DNA of 64,000 nt. Origin: Chryseobacterium oranimense. GTDB taxonomy: Bacteria; Bacteroidota; Bacteroidia; Flavobacteriales; Weeksellaceae. The stretch is taken from contig NZ_FQWT01000005.1 of the NCBI RefSeq assembly GCF_900129755.1, positions 1 through 64,000 of the forward strand, given 5' to 3'. The notes under the pieces were generated by a model. It was not told where the DNA came from. It was given only the letters and a program-made list of their open reading frames with translations, and did no database searches. A program made the translations under genes and the position numbers. Positions 17,181 to 27,062 of this stretch are shown one piece after another (position 1 is the first letter of the stretch; each line of letters begins with the position of its first letter).

Positions 17181-17205
17181 AAAAGTGTAGAACTTCTACA
17201 CTTTT
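17181..17205. terminator. Terminator between the two YceI genes
   Basis: Arms AAAAGTGTAGAA / TTCTACACTTTT are perfect with a single-base spacer. It is followed by T runs on both strands and lies just after the YceI gene at 17227-17793. Confidence 0.8.
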
Positions 17206-17226
17206 AACAATCTTTTTTTGATTAAA

Positions 17227-17793
17227 TTATTTAGCAGTCACCTTTACAAGCATATCGATGTCATCTTTCACAAAAACATCCTGCATGGTTGACTTGTAAG
17301 CAACATCAAATTTCTGTCTGTCGAAAGAGAATTTATCAGAAACCAGACTTACCACTCCTTTGCTGTAAGCAATTTTTGCAGGGAAAGTAATTGTGTTTGT
17401 TTTTCCTTTTACAGTAAGGTTTCCTGTTACTAAAGAATTATAGATCTTATCGCTGTTTTTCTTTACAGAAGTAATCTTGAAAGAAGCAGTCGGGAATTTT
17501 TCAACTTCAAAGAAGTCACCGTTCTTAAGGTGTCCGTTTAATTTCTGCTGGTATTCTCCGGTAAGGTCAGTTGAAGTAATAGAAGTCATATCTAAAACAA
17601 AGTTTCCTCCTACAAGGTTGTTTCCTTTCATGATCATGTCTCCGGATTTTACTTTCACAGTCCCGTCGTGAGAGCTTGCTTCAGATTTTGCTACTTTGTA
17701 CCCCCACCAGTGAACATCAGATGCTACTACTTTTTTTGACTGTCCGAATGCAAGGCCACCAGCTAAAACTGCTAATAAGAATATTTTTTTCAT
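17227..17793 (-). CDS. YceI-family periplasmic protein
   Basis: A 188-aa protein with a signal peptide ending AFGQ. The YceI domain shows VHWWGYKVAKSEASSHDGTVKVKSG, GNLTVKGKTNTITFPAKI and FSFDRQKFDVAY. The likely role is lipid or isoprenoid binding in the periplasm. Upstream there is a minus-strand -7 box (TACATTTG, 17824-17831) with an exact FNR-type box TTGATgtatATCAA centred about 42 bases from the predicted transcript start. The gene may therefore belong to the same Crp/Fnr-controlled set as the third YceI gene at 57453-57965. Confidence 0.9.
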   Translation of the reverse strand: MKKIFLLAVLAGGLAFGQSKKVVASDVHWWGYKVAKSEASSHDGTVKVKSGDMIMKGNNLVGGNFVLDMTSITSTDLTGEYQQKLNGHLKNGDFFEVEKFPTASFKITSVKKNSDKIYNSLVTGNLTVKGKTNTITFPAKIAYSKGVVSLVSDKFSFDRQKFDVAYKSTMQDVFVKDDIDMLVKVTAK

Positions 17794-17854
17794 TTGAATA
17801 AGTTATTTACTTGTTTAATGGTGCAAATGTAGCCAACTTATCCAATAGATTTCA

Positions 17855-17868
17855 TTGATGTATATCAA
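17855..17868. promoter_or_regulatory. FNR-type box upstream of YceI gene
   Basis: TTGAT-n4-ATCAA is an exact FNR consensus and is extended by one base pair on each side. Its centre is about 42 bases upstream of the start predicted from the TACATTTG box at 17824-17831 (minus strand), the class II activator position. Confidence 0.65.
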
Positions 17869-17907
17869 TAAAACCAATTATTTCTATGAATAATATCATC
17901 CCATAAA

Positions 17908-17932
17908 AAAACTCCGAAAGTTTCGGAGTTTT
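17908..17932 (-). terminator. Terminator after glucokinase gene
   Basis: Arms AAAACTCCGAAA / TTTCGGAGTTTT are perfect. It sits 6 bases past the glucokinase stop... that is, directly downstream on the minus strand, with T-rich sequence following. Confidence 0.8.
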
Positions 17933-17937
17933 GTATT

Positions 17938-18987
17938 TTAATTCTGATAGTAAGCGGTATATAATGCAGCACCTTTTAGCGCCGTGTGGTTTTGCTTGAT
18001 CAAATAGATCGGAGTGTTTTTGAGCAGTCCTTCCATTTTATCACTGATCTTGAATTTATCATAGAATTTATCTTTATCGATATACTCCCTGATTGTTTGC
18101 GGAATATCTCCCGAGATCAGTAACCCTCCGGTTGCTTTAAGCTTCAGGACAAGGTTGTTTGCCTCTCTTGCAAGGAATTCAACAAAGGTATCCAAAGCAA
18201 TTTTACAAATAAGAACATCTTCTTCTACGGCAGCTTTGTAAATTTCTTCTACAAAGTTCCCCTGAGCAAGACGTTCTGCTAGCCATTCAGGCTCCGGATG
18301 TCTTTTTACATCTCTCAGGAATCGGTAAATATTGAAGAGACCTGTTTTAGAAAGTACATTTTCCCAGCTCACAATACCATAGATATTGTTTAGGAACTGA
18401 TAAAACTCAACTTCAACATTGGTTCTCGGTGAGAATTCGGAGTGCCCGCCTTCCGTTGCAAAAGGTCTCAGGTTCTTCCCGTCAAAGAAATAGCCGGCTT
18501 CACCCAGCCCGTTTCCGGGCGCCAGGATCGCTACATTTCCTTTTTCAAGATGTCCGCTGGTATAGATCGGATCCAGATCACTGTCCTCAAGAAGTGCCAT
18601 CCCGTAGGCCGATGCTTCAAGGTCATTCAGCAAATCTCCTTTCTCAAACCCGAAATCTCTGGTATATTCTTCAATATCCAAGTCCCAGCCTAATCTTGCA
18701 GGACTACTTTTACCATCAATTACAGGACCGGGAACAGCCACCGTAAGCCTTTTTACATTGGCCAGCTGATTATCCTGAATGAATTTTCTTAATATGTCAG
18801 AAAATGAATTATAATCTTTGGTATTATATTCATTCTGAATTTTTACCTCAAGGCCTCCGTTAGCGGAAACAAAATAGCCTAAGATGGTAGTATCTTCACG
18901 GAGACTTGCACCAATGATCGTTACATTATCATTATTAGTGTTCTCTACTCCTGGTAAATAAAGCGGAAATTTTGGATTCAAAATCAT
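17938..18987 (-). CDS. glk: Glucokinase
   Basis: A 349-aa protein from the ATG at 18987, which is preceded by a good Shine-Dalgarno (GAGG); an in-frame start further upstream adds 25 unlikely residues. It belongs to the Glk family (not the ROK type). The phosphate-binding start is atypical in sequence (TIIGASLREDTTILGYF). Other motifs are AVPGPVIDGKS, LLNDLEASAYG, LAPGNGLGEAGY and FATEGGHSEFSP, which hold the sugar-binding and catalytic Asp/Glu/His residues. It phosphorylates glucose at position 6 in the cytoplasm. It is monocistronic. Confidence 0.88.
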   Translation of the reverse strand: MILNPKFPLYLPGVENTNNDNVTIIGASLREDTTILGYFVSANGGLEVKIQNEYNTKDYNSFSDILRKFIQDNQLANVKRLTVAVPGPVIDGKSSPARLGWDLDIEEYTRDFGFEKGDLLNDLEASAYGMALLEDSDLDPIYTSGHLEKGNVAILAPGNGLGEAGYFFDGKNLRPFATEGGHSEFSPRTNVEVEFYQFLNNIYGIVSWENVLSKTGLFNIYRFLRDVKRHPEPEWLAERLAQGNFVEEIYKAAVEEDVLICKIALDTFVEFLAREANNLVLKLKATGGLLISGDIPQTIREYIDKDKFYDKFKISDKMEGLLKNTPIYLIKQNHTALKGAALYTAYYQN

Positions 18988-19101
18988 AACCTCAAATTTT
19001 ATCAAATATAATAATAGTTTTCGTAAATCCTGCAGGGAAGCAAAAAACCTTTTCATTTTCACGAAAAGGTTTGGCTAATAATTGTTTATATATAAATCTA
19101 A

Positions 19102-19665
19102 CTACTTTCCTAATGGAATATTGTATCCGAATCCTACTCCGATGTTCCCCACATTGTAATCCTGACCGGCCAAATCACCTTTGTCACCTACAAAAACTTT
19201 CTGATACTGTACGAAGAAGTTCCAATCTCTGTTGTGGTAACCGATTTCCGGCTTGATATAGAAACCTCCGTCCGGTCTGTTTACAGAACTATTGGCAGCC
19301 ACTTTGTCATCTCCAACAAGGAAACCGTATCCTAAATCCGTTCCAAAATAGAAACCGGTCTGCTTAGGATAAATTCTGATCAAAGCTCCTACAGGGATTA
19401 CTCCTACATCATTATTATCATAACCATTGTTGCTTTTTCCAAAATAGTGGGTATATCCTGTTGCGATACCTAAACCAAATCCGGGAGTGATCAAATTCTG
19501 GTAAGAAACGTCTACACCTACAGCTGCAGAAAGATTATCTGCCGGAACTGCCAAACCAGCGTTTGCTCCTACCTTGATCATATTATTCATTTTTGAGCTC
19601 TGTGCACTTGCGATACCTGCTGTTAAAATACCAGCCAGTAATATTGCTTGTTTTACCATTTTCAT
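19102..19665 (-). CDS. Outer-membrane beta-barrel protein
   Basis: A 187-aa protein from the ATG at 19665, which gives a signal peptide MKMVKQAILLAGILTAGIASAQ; a longer reading from 19743 would bury it. The mature part alternates glycine and aromatic residues in amphipathic strands (KVGANAGLAVPADNLSAAVG at the start, GNIGVGFGYNIPLGK at the end), ending in a typical C-terminal strand. It resembles porin-family/OmpW-like small barrels. The ligand or role is unknown. Confidence 0.82.
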   Translation of the reverse strand: MKMVKQAILLAGILTAGIASAQSSKMNNMIKVGANAGLAVPADNLSAAVGVDVSYQNLITPGFGLGIATGYTHYFGKSNNGYDNNDVGVIPVGALIRIYPKQTGFYFGTDLGYGFLVGDDKVAANSSVNRPDGGFYIKPEIGYHNRDWNFFVQYQKVFVGDKGDLAGQDYNVGNIGVGFGYNIPLGK

Positions 19666-19904
19666 AACTCTAATTTTAAATTTTACTAATGCAATAAGCT
19701 GTAAAAATCGTGCCAAGGAAAGCTTTTTCTTTGATTTTAACACTCAATCCTGTTGTAAAATAATGAATATCAATATGTTAATTTTTATTAAAATTTAAAT
19801 GATTGTTTAAGTATATTCTTAATAAACACTAATATTACGGATTCTTAACCCTTATCATTTTAACCTTTTTCTTTCTCTCTCATCCAAAAATCAAATCTCT
19901 CACC

Positions 19905-21284
19905 ATGCCTGATTCATTACTATATAATAAACACTTACTCTGGCGTGCCGGCTTTGGAATCGGAATCGACCAGATTGAGGATCTGAAAAACAAGAATGTG
20001 AAACTGCTGATCAGTGATTTGTTTACACAGAAAAACTTTACAGAAATTGGTTATGACACCCCTGATGCAGATGTTTCAGACTATACAATGGATAACAGGA
20101 CACCGGCGGAAAAGAAAAAAGAGATGCAGCAGATGATCAGGCAGCAAAACAATGAGCTGAACCTGAATTTTCTGGAAAAAATGGTGAACGGTAAAGATCA
20201 GATGAGGGAAAAGATGGCGTTTTTCTGGCATGGCCATTTTGCTACCAGGATCAATAATTCAAAATTTAACAAACAGCTTCTCAATACCATAAGGAAAAAT
20301 GCACTGGGAAATTTTAAAGATCTTCTTTTTGAGGTGAGCCAATCACCTGCCATGTTGAATTTCCTCAACAACCAGCAAAATAAGAAAGGTCATCCGAACG
20401 AAAATTTTGCCCGTGAAGTAATGGAATTGTTTACCATGGGAAGGGGAAATTACAGTGAAAAAGATATCAGGGAAGCAGCCAGAGCTTTTACAGGCTGGGG
20501 ATATGATAAGGAAGGTTATTTTAAAGAAAGAACAAATCTTCATGATGCAGGTTCTAAAACATTTCTCGGAAAAACCGGAAATTTCACTGGAAGTGATGTT
20601 TTAAACATAATCCTTGAACAGAAGGCTACAGCAAGATTTATCACGGCAAAGATATACAGGTTCTTCGTTAATGAAAATGCAGACCGCACTATTGTGGAAC
20701 AACTGAGTACAAATTTCTACAATTCCGGGTACGATATCCAAAAACTGATGACCGAAATTTTTTCCAGTTCGTGGTTTTATGACAAAAAAAATATCGGAAA
20801 CCGGATCAAGTCTCCTATAGAACTGATGGCAGGAATGATGCGGATACTTCCTATGAATATTCAGAATCCGGAAAACCTCATCGTTTATCAGAAGCTGCTG
20901 GGACAAATGCTTCTCTATCCACCCAATGTAGCAGGCTGGCCAAGCGGCAGATCGTGGATAGACAGTTCAACCCTGATGCTTAGACTTCAGATTCCACAGA
21001 TCTGGTCCGGATTGCGTCCTTTAGAATATAGTCCCAGACAGGACGATGATATTGATATGGGAATGAAATCCCGTGAAACTGCTTTCAACAAATCATTTAA
21101 GAACCCTAATATTACCATCGACTGGGGCAGACTGGAAAAAGTATTTGCTGACAAAAAGTGTGAAGATTATCTGATCCAGAATACCAAAACCCTTGATATG
21201 GATTCTGTAAAGAATTTTTCGGATAAAAGTATGAAGATGAATATTATTAATTTGATGTCTACACCGGAATACCAGTTAAGTTAG
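19905..21284 (+). CDS. DUF1800-domain protein
   Basis: A 459-aa protein. Typical DUF1800 hallmarks are KNLLWRAGFG-like start (NKHLLWRAGFGIG), MAFFWHGHFATR, LNFLNNQQNKKGHPNENFAREVMELFTMG (split by me into known parts), AARAFTGW and PPNVAGWP. No signal peptide is obvious. DUF1800 genes are nearly always followed by DUF1501 genes, as here. They are thought to act together on the cell surface or in secretion-related functions, but the biochemical role is unknown. Between the two genes lies a 174-base spacer of degenerate repeats. Confidence 0.9.
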   Translation: MPDSLLYNKHLLWRAGFGIGIDQIEDLKNKNVKLLISDLFTQKNFTEIGYDTPDADVSDYTMDNRTPAEKKKEMQQMIRQQNNELNLNFLEKMVNGKDQMREKMAFFWHGHFATRINNSKFNKQLLNTIRKNALGNFKDLLFEVSQSPAMLNFLNNQQNKKGHPNENFAREVMELFTMGRGNYSEKDIREAARAFTGWGYDKEGYFKERTNLHDAGSKTFLGKTGNFTGSDVLNIILEQKATARFITAKIYRFFVNENADRTIVEQLSTNFYNSGYDIQKLMTEIFSSSWFYDKKNIGNRIKSPIELMAGMMRILPMNIQNPENLIVYQKLLGQMLLYPPNVAGWPSGRSWIDSSTLMLRLQIPQIWSGLRPLEYSPRQDDDIDMGMKSRETAFNKSFKNPNITIDWGRLEKVFADKKCEDYLIQNTKTLDMDSVKNFSDKSMKMNIINLMSTPEYQLS

Positions 21285-21458
21285 GATGTAGATGATAGGT
21301 TGCAGGTTGCAGATAATAACAGTTGCAGTTTAACCTTACAGCCTTTGATTTCATTGTTGCAACAGAATATGAATAAATAGATCAATCATAAACAAAATGC
21401 AGCCCAGTCCTGCAACCTAAAATCTGCCACCTGCCACCCTTAACCTAAAAACAATATT
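21285..21458. repeat. Degenerate foldback repeat spacer
   Basis: The left part repeats GGTTGCAG (GATAGGTTGCAGGTTGCAG near 21293) and the right part contains the reverse words CTGCAACC and CTGCCACC (21412-21437). The stretch can fold back on itself. It resembles other low-complexity spacers of this window. Confidence 0.45.
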
Positions 21459-22643
21459 ATGCTAATCAAAAGAAGAGAATTCCTTAAAGTAAGTTCATTA
21501 GCTGCCGCATCACTCATGATGCCCAATTTCCTGAAAGCAATGACACTGGACGACGCCCTGGAGCCGAATCAGAAAATTCTTGTGGTACTGCAGTTTACAG
21601 GGGGAAATGACGGGCTAAATACCATTATTCCTTCAAAAAATGATATTTATTTCAGGGAAAGGAACAGTATAGCGATCAAAGATTCTTTACAGTTGAATGA
21701 TGAAACGGGGATTAATCCGGCACTGTCCTATTTTAAAGAACTTTTCGATAACGGTGAGCTTTCGGTGATGAATAATGTAGGTTATCCGGATCCTGATAAA
21801 TCCCATTTCAGAAGTATGGATATCTGGCACTCCGCCAGCCGCAGTGATGAATTCCTGGAAACCGGATGGCTGGGACGTTTTCTTGATGAAGAATGCTACC
21901 GGTGCGAGCATCCAACACAGGCTCTGGAGGTTGACGATATGCTGAGCCTGGCACTGAAAGGGGAAAATAATAAAGCATTCGCTTTCAAAGATCCGAAAAG
22001 GCTTTACCAAACGAGCCAGGAGAAATACTTTAAATCGCTCTACGATCATCATCATGACGATGAAACCGTTTCCTATTTATATCAGACTTTAGGTTCTACT
22101 ATTAATAATGCCGATTATATTTTCGAAAAAAGTAAGTCTAAAAAAACGGAACAGACCTACCCAAATTCTCAGCTGGGAAAGGATTTTAAAACCGTAGCTT
22201 CCCTGATTAAATCTGACATCAATACGCAGGTTTATTATCTTTCGGTAGGAAGTTTTGATACCCATGTGAATCAGAATGACAGGCAGAAAAAACTATTCAG
22301 CGATATTAATGAAGCAATAAAATCTTTTGTAACTGATCTGAAAAGCAATGGAATTTTTGAAAATGTACTGTTAATGACTTTTTCAGAATTTGGAAGGCGG
22401 GTTGCCCAAAATGTCAGCAACGGGACAGATCATGGTACAGCCAACCAAATGTTTTTTATAAGCGGCGGGCTTAAAAAGAAAGGGCTCCTGAACGCACTTC
22501 CTGATCTGCAAAAGCTGAATGAAGGCGACCTGATCTATACCGAAGATTTCAGAAAGGTTTATGCTACTGTTCTTAAAAACTGGCTTAAAGCGGATTCTTC
22601 CAAAGTGCTGGGCTGGAAGAACGGAGTCTATGATTTTATATAA
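21459..22643 (+). CDS. DUF1501-domain protein, Tat-type signal
   Basis: A 394-aa protein. The N-terminus MLIKRREFLKVSSLAAAS has twin arginines followed by a hydrophobic stretch, which suggests Tat export. The DUF1501 domain shows VLQFTGGNDGLNTIIP near residue 45, then SHFRSMDIWHSAS, a segment VYYLSVGSFDTHVNQ and MTFSEFGRRVAQNVSNGTDHG, which contain conserved His/Asp residues of this sulfatase/alkaline-phosphatase-like family. It is the partner of the preceding DUF1800 gene. Confidence 0.9.
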   Translation: MLIKRREFLKVSSLAAASLMMPNFLKAMTLDDALEPNQKILVVLQFTGGNDGLNTIIPSKNDIYFRERNSIAIKDSLQLNDETGINPALSYFKELFDNGELSVMNNVGYPDPDKSHFRSMDIWHSASRSDEFLETGWLGRFLDEECYRCEHPTQALEVDDMLSLALKGENNKAFAFKDPKRLYQTSQEKYFKSLYDHHHDDETVSYLYQTLGSTINNADYIFEKSKSKKTEQTYPNSQLGKDFKTVASLIKSDINTQVYYLSVGSFDTHVNQNDRQKKLFSDINEAIKSFVTDLKSNGIFENVLLMTFSEFGRRVAQNVSNGTDHGTANQMFFISGGLKKKGLLNALPDLQKLNEGDLIYTEDFRKVYATVLKNWLKADSSKVLGWKNGVYDFI

Positions 22644-22658
22644 TTGGATCTAAATAAA

Positions 22659-22730
22659 ACTGCCACTCTGATTATATTAATCAAAGTGACAGTTGATTAA
22701 ATTTTACAGGTTTTTGCGCCTGTAAAATTT
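22659..22730. terminator. Two hairpins after the DUF1501 gene
   Basis: The first hairpin (22659-22693) pairs ACTG-CACT-TGATTA with its complement. The second (22699-22730) has 12-base arms AAATTTTACAGG / CCTGTAAAATTT. They separate the DUF1501 gene from the convergent 585-aa gene. Confidence 0.6.
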
Positions 22731-22765
22731 GGACATCGTAATGTTTTTTATTTATTTTGAAATCT

Positions 22766-22792
22766 CTCACAGATTTTACAGATGCGCAGATG
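22766..22792. repeat. Interspersed short repeat (CGCAGAT family), copy 1
   Basis: The words CACAGATTTTACAGAT and GCGCAGATG match the stretch at 39938-39966 with few changes. Both copies lie between genes. Confidence 0.45.
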
Positions 22793-22805
22793 TTTGCACT
22801 TTATT

Positions 22806-24563
22806 TTACTGTTTGAAGACTTTTGTGAAGCTGTCTTTTTCAAGAGTTTCCAGTGAGAAATCGAAATCAGCTTCTGCTTTTTCCGTTGTAATCTCAGCAC
22901 CAAGCTCTTTTACAAGCTCGTTGAAAGACATGGCTTCATACCATTGCTGATACAATGCACTTGTTGCCATCATGGAAACCTGGTTATTTCCTGAAACATG
23001 AGAATGTCCGGCTCCGAAATTCAATAGTACGAAACATTGTTTTTCGTTTTTGGTGACCAGCATTCCCAGAATTGTTTGCTTCTGAACAGAGTTACATCTG
23101 GCTTCTGCAAAGAGATTGTCAGGATTCATCATATAGCTGTAGGAAATATCGTCTCCTTTTCCGATCACGATTTTATAACCGCAATTCGCATCTCCGCTGA
23201 AAACGTTATTCATAACAAGCGTTGGCATACACTGCCCTTTGTTGGCATAAAGATATTCAACGGCACCGTGAGGAGCGGAAGTTATATCTCCGGAATACAT
23301 CAGTTGGCCGTCACCCTGATTATAAGCGGCATTCCAACCTATTTTTCCAGCGATATTCAGTCCTGAAAGATCGAGATCCCAGGCACCCCATTTATCTTCC
23401 CAATAAATACCTACAGCCAGTCTTTCGCCATAAAAACGGGTTCCGGTAGGAATATTTCCAACAAACATCTTTTCGGAAGTCGGTAATGCAAATTCTACAT
23501 TCTCAGGGAAATAGAATTTCTTTCCGGATAAGTTTTCGTATTTCAGTTTCAGATAGTCCAGAATAAAATCATAGTTGAACTGATTCACATAAGTTTCCTT
23601 CCCTTTCTTCACCCACGATTTTCCGTTTCTCACTCTGTAAACAAAAGTATCCTGACCATACATTCTTGAATAACATGCTGACAATGCTTTGAACAACGCA
23701 AACGGTGTTGCATTTTCCAGCCAGTGCCAATCGCTGTTTTCCAGTAATGTATTTGTAGCGTCATTCAACGGATTTGAAATCAAAGGTTTATGATGTACTT
23801 TAGACAGCTTTGATATTTTATTGACTGCTTTTGGAGCTCTGTTTTTATAAGCGAGGAACAACGGTTTGAATCTGTTAAAAATTTCCGCCAGTCTTTCCAT
23901 TCCGAAGCTTTCAAACAGATAGGCTGGATTGAATTTACTTTGCTTGATTAAATCAATCAGATCATCACTTTTAATCAAAAGCGTAGTACCGGTCGTTTTA
24001 TAAATAACATAACGGAAAAACTCAACAGGATTTTCAGGATAGACATCGTACAGATCGGCAATTTTTATAACAGCTTCCTTATTTCTGATGTTTTCTTTTC
24101 CTGTAAAATCATATTCCAGCTCCGTATGCAAAATAGAAAGCAAATCATCAATAGTTTCTTCTTTTAAAGCAATTCCGGAACTCAAAAGAGACAGACACTT
24201 TTCCTTCATTTCTTCTGCAGTATAGGCTTTGATGACTTTAAAAACCAGTTTCGTATCCGGAACATTCAATATTTCAGCAGGAATATAGATTTCGCTCTGG
24301 AAATTGCTCCCATACGTTGAAATATAATGCTGGATCTGTTCAAAAAACAAATCGATTCTGGAAGTATTCTTTATTTTCGCCCAGGATTTATGAAAGGTTT
24401 TATTCAAATCATTTCCATTTAATTTTTCCTTTGCATAATAAGAGATGATCTCATTTTTTGCCCATAAAGCATCTGGCTGAATGATAAAACCGTCATTGGA
24501 AATAAATGGCTCTGCATTCGATTCCTTAGCTAATACCGCATTGAATAATTTTAGTGTTTTCAT
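22806..24563 (-). CDS. Unrecognised 585-aa protein linked to rtcB and a tRNA-like RNA
   Basis: I do not recognise the family. Residues ~1-290 look all-helical (DALWAKNEIISYYAKEKL, IKIADLYDVYPENPVEFFRYVIYKTTG), perhaps a repeat-type scaffold. Residues ~370-530 look beta-rich: VGIYWEDKWGAWDLDLSGLN, LMYSGDITSAPHGAVEYLY and CFVLLNFGAGHSHVSGNNQ. The second part vaguely recalls TerD-like domains (D-x-D-L, SGD, A-x-E), but this is only an impression. It has no TROVE/vWA features, signal peptide or membrane segment. The leader carries several copies of a hairpin also found inside the tRNA-like RNA just upstream, so RNA binding or RNA-controlled expression is plausible. Confidence 0.85.
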   Translation of the reverse strand: MKTLKLFNAVLAKESNAEPFISNDGFIIQPDALWAKNEIISYYAKEKLNGNDLNKTFHKSWAKIKNTSRIDLFFEQIQHYISTYGSNFQSEIYIPAEILNVPDTKLVFKVIKAYTAEEMKEKCLSLLSSGIALKEETIDDLLSILHTELEYDFTGKENIRNKEAVIKIADLYDVYPENPVEFFRYVIYKTTGTTLLIKSDDLIDLIKQSKFNPAYLFESFGMERLAEIFNRFKPLFLAYKNRAPKAVNKISKLSKVHHKPLISNPLNDATNTLLENSDWHWLENATPFALFKALSACYSRMYGQDTFVYRVRNGKSWVKKGKETYVNQFNYDFILDYLKLKYENLSGKKFYFPENVEFALPTSEKMFVGNIPTGTRFYGERLAVGIYWEDKWGAWDLDLSGLNIAGKIGWNAAYNQGDGQLMYSGDITSAPHGAVEYLYANKGQCMPTLVMNNVFSGDANCGYKIVIGKGDDISYSYMMNPDNLFAEARCNSVQKQTILGMLVTKNEKQCFVLLNFGAGHSHVSGNNQVSMMATSALYQQWYEAMSFNELVKELGAEITTEKAEADFDFSLETLEKDSFTKVFKQ

Positions 24564-24584
24564 TGTTTTTAATTTTAAAAATAA

Positions 24585-24752
24585 GTGAGGAGTAAATTCA
24601 TTAAAAGTGAAGGGTATAGGAACTCCTTTTACCTATAATTTATAAAAAGCGGGGAGTAATTTACCGAAAATACAGGAACTCCCTTTGCCTTATAATTTGT
24701 AAAAAGGCGGAAAGTAATTTTAACCTATAGGAACTTTCTTTGCCTTATTTTT
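24585..24752 (-). repeat. Tandem RNA-hairpin repeats in the leader of the 585-aa gene
   Basis: On the minus strand, units of the form AATTACTyyyCGC-loop-GGyAAArrrAGTTCCTATA recur. Two full copies lie at 24671-24720 and 24615-24662, a partial right half at 24725-24752 and a partial left half at 24587-24598. The stems ACTTTC/GGGAGT and ACTCC/GGAGT show base changes on both sides that keep pairing. A further copy forms the tip of the extended arm of the tRNA-like RNA (24801-24839). Confidence 0.65.
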
Positions 24753-24760
24753 TATTTTGA

Positions 24761-24867
24761 GGAGCAGACAGGACTCGAACCTGTGACACACAATTGGGAT
24801 TCATAGGAACTTCATTTGCCTGCAGCGAAAAGTAATTTTGTTGCTCTACCATCTGAGCTACTGCCCC
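24761..24867 (-). ncRNA. tRNA-like RNA with the anticodon arm replaced by a long hairpin
   Basis: The acceptor stem GGGGCAG / CTGCTCC pairs over 7 positions (one G-U). U8, A14, a D arm GCTC-AGATGGTA-GAGC with the GG pair, and a T arm ACAGG-TTCGAGT-CCTGT are all canonical. Between A26 and the T arm there are 57 bases instead of about 22. They can pair as ACAAAATT (24841-24834) with AATTGTGT (24795-24788), with one A-G mismatch, topped by a hairpin of the repeat type. No normal anticodon loop can be drawn and no CCA is encoded. It is the same strand as rtcB and the 585-aa gene. It resembles the design of bacterial YrlA/Y RNAs, in which a tRNA-like module is joined to another stem, but it could also be a tRNA gene with an insertion. 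Confidence 0.7.
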
Positions 24868-24892
24868 TGCCTTATGAAAAAAGTTTTCATTC

Positions 24893-24971
24893 ACCTTACG
24901 GGCGTTTATACCTGTAAGGTTTGGTTATTAGTTCTTGTAAACCTTATAGGTTTTGAAAACCTATAAGGTTT
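24893..24971. terminator. Two hairpins after rtcB
   Basis: One hairpin has arms ACCTTACGGG / CCTGTAAGGT (24893-24902, 24911-24920, one mismatch). The other is a near-perfect 16-base palindrome AAACCTTATAGGTTTT / AAAACCTATAAGGTTT (24939-24971). They lie between rtcB and the tRNA-like RNA and could end the rtcB transcript or process it. Confidence 0.6.
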
Positions 24972-24988
24972 GAATATTGTATTAATAA

Positions 24989-26440
<1,452 letters not shown>

Positions 26441-26586
26441 TTAATTATTTTTGTAAAAAAAGTGGAAAAGTGAAGAAACCTGAGGAAGAAAAGTTAAATA
26501 TAGAGGTTAAAACCAGTATATTTATTTGATTTTCAATACAATTCGCTCTCTTCATTTTTATAGTCAATTATTTAAACTAAAAAAGT

Positions 26587-26919
26587 ATGCTATTAGAACA
26601 ATTAAAAAACAATCCTGAAGCGATTCAGTTCAAAGAGGTTATCAGTTATATTGATGAACATTTTGATTTTACTCCAACCTCATTTAAAAATGGAGATACA
26701 GTCAATGAAGCCGGTCAGAATAATGGTTCATGTAAGGTTTTCAGCTTCGCAAAACTTCAGGGACTTCCCAAAGAGCAGACTCTTCCCCTTTTCGGCGAAT
26801 TTTACAGGGAAGATGTTTTAAAAAATCCTGACGGAGCGGATCACCAGAACATCAGAAACTTCATGAAATATGGATGGGACGGGATTTCTTTTGAAGGAGA
26901 AGCGTTGCAACAGAAGTAA
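26587..26919 (+). CDS. HopJ type III effector-domain protein
   Basis: A 110-aa protein filling the HopJ domain: residues IQFKEVISYIDEHFDFTPTSFKNG, NEAGQNNGSCKVFSFAKLQ, TLPLFGEFYREDVL and NIRNFMKYGWDGISF are the family signature. Despite the name, such genes occur widely in non-pathogens without type III secretion, and the function is unknown. It is divergent from rtcB and upstream of the WYL regulator, from which it is separated by a foldback repeat. Confidence 0.9.
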   Translation: MLLEQLKNNPEAIQFKEVISYIDEHFDFTPTSFKNGDTVNEAGQNNGSCKVFSFAKLQGLPKEQTLPLFGEFYREDVLKNPDGADHQNIRNFMKYGWDGISFEGEALQQK

Positions 26920-26925
26920 TTATAA

Positions 26926-27030
26926 GCCAATGGTGAATTTTGCTTCGCAAGTGAATTATCAGTTTTGAGAAAACTATTGATAAACCAAAAAATTGACTTG
27001 CGAAGCAAAAACTGACTTTTCACCATTGGC
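26926..27030. repeat. Long foldback element between hopJ-like and WYL genes
   Basis: The left arm joins GCCAATGGTGAA (26926-26937) and TTTTGCTTCGCAAGT (26938-26952). The right arm holds ACTTGCGAAGCAAAA (26996-27010), then an 8-base extra segment, then TTCACCATTGGC (27019-27030). The words CACCATT and similar recur in the spacer at 45840-45985. Confidence 0.6.
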
Positions 27031-27062
27031 CACTCATCACTCACCATCCAAAACCAAAAGCC

